The notes under the pieces: generated by a model | Databases searched by the model: none | Told to the model about the DNA's origin: nothing | Seen by the model: the letters and a program-made list of their open reading frames with translations, nothing else | Source of the DNA: Brevundimonas sp. | GTDB lineage: Bacteria; Pseudomonadota; Alphaproteobacteria; Caulobacterales; Caulobacteraceae | Assembly: GCF_003248455.1 (NCBI RefSeq) | Contig: NZ_QFNM01000018.1 | Location: forward strand, 1 to 54,681 | Direction of reading: 5' to 3' | Length of the DNA: 54,681 nucleotides | Part shown: in pieces, positions 52,619-54,681 of the stretch | How the letters are laid out: each line of letters starts with the position of its first letter | Position numbering within the stretch: the first letter of the stretch is position 1 | Translations under genes and position numbers: made by a program

Positions 52619-54022
52619 TTAACGCAACACGCCCCGGATCTGGCGGCCGCCTCGGTTGATGACGACCTCCCATGGACCCCGGCCGGCGCCGGCGGCTTCG
52701 ATGTCGCGGGCCGAGGCGATGGGGCGGCCGTTGATGCTGACGATCAGGTCGTTCTGGCGAAAGCCCGCCCGCGCCGCATAGCCGCGCCCCGAGACGCCCG
52801 TCACGATGACGCCCGTCGCGAACGGATCGCCGCCCAGACGGTCGGCCAGCGCCGGATTCAGGGCCACCACCTCGGCGCCGGCGAAGGGACCCGTGGTGAT
52901 GATCACGCCCTGTTTGGGGTCGGCGTCGCCCGGCAGGGGCTGGACCCGCGCCGTCAGGGTCTGCGCCCGGCCGTCGCGCAGGATGGCGACCTGCACCTGG
53001 TCGTTCGGATTTCTGGACCCGACGCGATAGTTCAGCCCGGCCTGGTCGTTGATCTCCTGGCCGTCGATGGCGGTGATGACATCGCCCTGGCGCACGCCCG
53101 CCCGCGCTGCGGGTCCGTTGGCGTAGACCTCCGTGACCACCAGTCCCTGCGGCCGGCTCAGGCCCAGGCTGCCGGCGATGTCGGCGGTCACGCTGTCCCC
53201 CTTCACCCCCAGCCAGGGCCGAACGACCTGTTTGGCGCCGCCCAGGGCCGAATCGACCACTCGCTTGACCATGGCCGCGGGCACGGCGAACCCGACCCCG
53301 GCCGAGGAGCCGGATCGCGAGAAGATGGCGGTGTTGATGCCGATCAGATCGCCGTCCATGTCCACCAGCGCCCCGCCCGAGTTGCCGGGGTTGATGGCCG
53401 CATCGGTCTGGATGAACGAACCGCTGTCTGAAATCCCGGTCTCGGTCCGGTTCAGGGCCGAGATGATGCCGTTCGTCACCGTCTGGCCCACGCCGAACGG
53501 ATTGCCGATGGCGAGGACCAGATCGCCGACCTGCTGCTCTTCCTGATCGTCGATGGCCAGCACCGGCAGCCGGTCGCCGACGTTCTCCAGCCTCAGCACC
53601 GCGATGTCGCTGCGTTCGTCGGCCAGGATGACGGTGGCCGGGAACTCGCGCCGGTCGTTCAGCACCACCTTGATCTGCTGGGCGCCGTCGATGACGTGGT
53701 TGTTCGTCACCACGATCCCGTCAGAGCGGACGATGACGCCCGAACCCACCGATTCCGCCACCCGCGCCTGAGGGATGCCGCCGCCGAACAGCTGGAAGAA
53801 GGGATCGACCTGGACCCGCTGCACGCTGCGCGCGGAGATGTTGACCACCGCCGGCGCCGCCGCGCGCACCACGGGCGCGAAGCTGGACTTCATCCCGGCC
53901 GCATCGCTGGGGACGTTGCGGGTCGGCTGGGCGAACTCGCCCTCCTGCGCCTTGGACGGTTGGGGATTGCCGCAGGCCGACAGGGCGAAGGCGGCGGCGA
54001 GCAAGATCGATCGGGTCTTCAT
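52619..54022 (-). CDS. DegP/DegQ-type periplasmic serine protease (HtrA family)
   Basis: 467 aa. N-terminal lipoprotein-like signal (LLAAAFALSAC, Cys17), trypsin-like domain with the catalytic triad His109 (TNNHVIDG), Asp139 (DERSDIAVLRL) and Ser215 (NPGNSGGAL), then two PDZ domains (PQGLVVTEVYANGPAARAGV; ATGVIVTGVSGRGYAARAGF). It degrades or refolds damaged envelope proteins. ATG at 54022 or 54028 are both possible. The lipobox is unusual for DegP-type proteins and suggests membrane tethering. No regulator is adjacent. Confidence 0.94.
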   Translation of the reverse strand: MKTRSILLAAAFALSACGNPQPSKAQEGEFAQPTRNVPSDAAGMKSSFAPVVRAAAPAVVNISARSVQRVQVDPFFQLFGGGIPQARVAESVGSGVIVRSDGIVVTNNHVIDGAQQIKVVLNDRREFPATVILADERSDIAVLRLENVGDRLPVLAIDDQEEQQVGDLVLAIGNPFGVGQTVTNGIISALNRTETGISDSGSFIQTDAAINPGNSGGALVDMDGDLIGINTAIFSRSGSSAGVGFAVPAAMVKRVVDSALGGAKQVVRPWLGVKGDSVTADIAGSLGLSRPQGLVVTEVYANGPAARAGVRQGDVITAIDGQEINDQAGLNYRVGSRNPNDQVQVAILRDGRAQTLTARVQPLPGDADPKQGVIITTGPFAGAEVVALNPALADRLGGDPFATGVIVTGVSGRGYAARAGFRQNDLIVSINGRPIASARDIEAAGAGRGPWEVVINRGGRQIRGVLR

Positions 54023-54174
54023 CGTCATCCGAGAATTCAGGCTTAAAGCCACGCCATACCGCACCCGGTTTCGGGCTGGATCAAGGCGTTACGCCGTTTA
54101 AACGGCCAAGCTGTCAGGCCGTTCCCGCGTTCTTGAAGCCCCTCGTGCGCTCAGTCGCCTTCGTCATCCTCCGA

Positions 54175-54191
54175 CCAGGCGAAGCGCCTGG
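54175..54191. repeat. REP-like palindrome CCAGGCG-AAG-CGCCTGG
   Basis: CCAGGCG (54175-54181) and CGCCTGG (54185-54191) are perfect arms around AAG, preceded by GTCATCCTCCGA. The GTCATCCTC lead-in is also found at the start of the next repeat (54287), suggesting a common family of extragenic palindromes. Confidence 0.55.
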
Positions 54192-54286
54192 ACCAGGGCG
54201 GCGCCGAAGCGATGTGTCGGCCGCACCGCAACCCCATCCTCGCACCGTCATCCCGGCGCCCGCCCGTCATTCTCGCCCACCATCTC

Positions 54287-54391
54287 GTCATCCTCGGCCA
54301 TGTGCCGAGGATCCATACGCTCGGTCTCAAAGGTCGGGGCACGGCGGCGGACACCGGGATTATGGATCCTCGGCACAAGGCCGAGGATGAC
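54287..54391. repeat. Long inverted repeat built of two REP-like units
   Basis: The 31-base arms at 54287-54317 and 54361-54391 are reverse complements with one mismatch. Each arm holds its own small palindrome (CCTCGGC, 5 bases, GCCGAGG in the first). The 43-base spacer is GC-rich. This is the layout of paired extragenic palindromic elements (BIME-like) lying outside genes. Confidence 0.75.
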
Positions 54392-54681
54392 GGGTTTCAA
54401 TGCCAGCCATCACAATGCGCCTGGTGCATTCCCAGCGAATCCAACTGCTTGTCGAATTATCTCCCCCATCTCCCATCCCCCCTTCGAAACGCGCGTATTC
54501 TAAAGCCGTCTCGTCGCGTGGAGGGCTCGCCTGGCCTGCGACCTTGCGGCGGCGGGAGCGGATGGAACGGGAGCGGGTCTGCAACGGCCCGCGCCGGCGG
54601 CGACACACGGTGCGCCGTCGGAGGGTCGAGGGGGATACTCGGCCGCACTCGGGACGGGGTTTCGCAGACCCCGCCGACCCG

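Larger units (their letters stand above)
54029..54681. other. Non-coding end region with REP-like palindromes
   Basis: 650 bases without a convincing gene on either strand; short open frames here have no family resemblance or ribosome sites. 54150-54400 contains palindromic repeats (listed separately). 54400-54681 includes a GC-rich tract (54500-54681) in which I recognise no structured RNA. The region may contain the promoter of the DegP-type gene near 54030-54110. Confidence 0.5.

Noticed and set aside
54500..54681. GC-rich end of the window as RNase P RNA, SRP RNA or tmRNA
   Set aside because: I looked for their conserved cores on both strands and recognised none.
1..54681. CRISPR array, prophage genes or toxin-antitoxin pair
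   Set aside because: No regularly spaced direct repeats, no phage structural or integrase genes and no recognisable toxin-antitoxin families were seen.

Overview
This is a high-GC alphaproteobacterial chromosome segment. It most likely comes from a Brevundimonas-like member of the Caulobacteraceae. The grounds are a CC0125/CC1285-type lipoprotein, two DUF2336 proteins, candidate CtrA boxes, a large TonB-dependent receptor and the overall gene style. The assignment is by family recognition only; no database search was run.

The left half (about 1-26,980) looks like an accessory island. It starts at the C-terminal remnant of an IS5-type transposase. It ends at a decayed IS6-type transposase beside a tRNA-Thr(TGT) gene. 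Between these lie an RND efflux permease and adaptor, a PLP aminotransferase, three large exported M14-type metallopeptidases, a LysR regulator divergent from an acidic-amino-acid symporter, a TonB-dependent receptor, an exported AbgB-like M20 amidohydrolase, a TPR plus 2OG-Fe(II) oxygenase protein, and an HglS-type 2-oxoadipate dioxygenase/decarboxylase. The simplest reading is outer-membrane capture and periplasmic cleavage of a peptide or amide-linked amino acid, uptake of the released acidic amino acid, and oxidation of its carbon skeleton. A 13/15 match to the Fur box lies upstream of the M14-receptor-amidohydrolase operon. An equally good match lies upstream of feoAB in the same window, so iron control is plausible. 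Intergenic regions of the island are noticeably AT-rich.

The right half (about 26,980-54,681) is compact and core-like: a TetR regulator, a prepilin peptidase, feoAB, a lipoprotein cytochrome c, a second RND efflux pair, a class II aldolase with a barrel-like partner, two DUF2336 proteins flanking NAD kinase and an Hpt protein, a lytic transglycosylase, TonB, a ThiO-like oxidase, three pseudouridine synthases, an ATP12 chaperone, a second TPR-2OG oxygenase, CrcB, a lipoprotein, a DUF72 protein, a frameshifted rarA, a VOC protein and a DegP/DegQ protease. Many of these genes overlap at start and stop codons, suggesting translational coupling. The last 650 bases hold REP-like palindromes and no recognisable gene.

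Most notable points: the M14/TonB/HglS island and its possible link to alpha-aminoadipate or related acidic amino acids; the paired Fur boxes; a symporter with altered signature residues; recurring ACATATC motifs in island promoters; a nonsense-killed IS6 transposase; a frameshifted rarA; and three tail-to-tail pairs that share a CTAG stop overlap.
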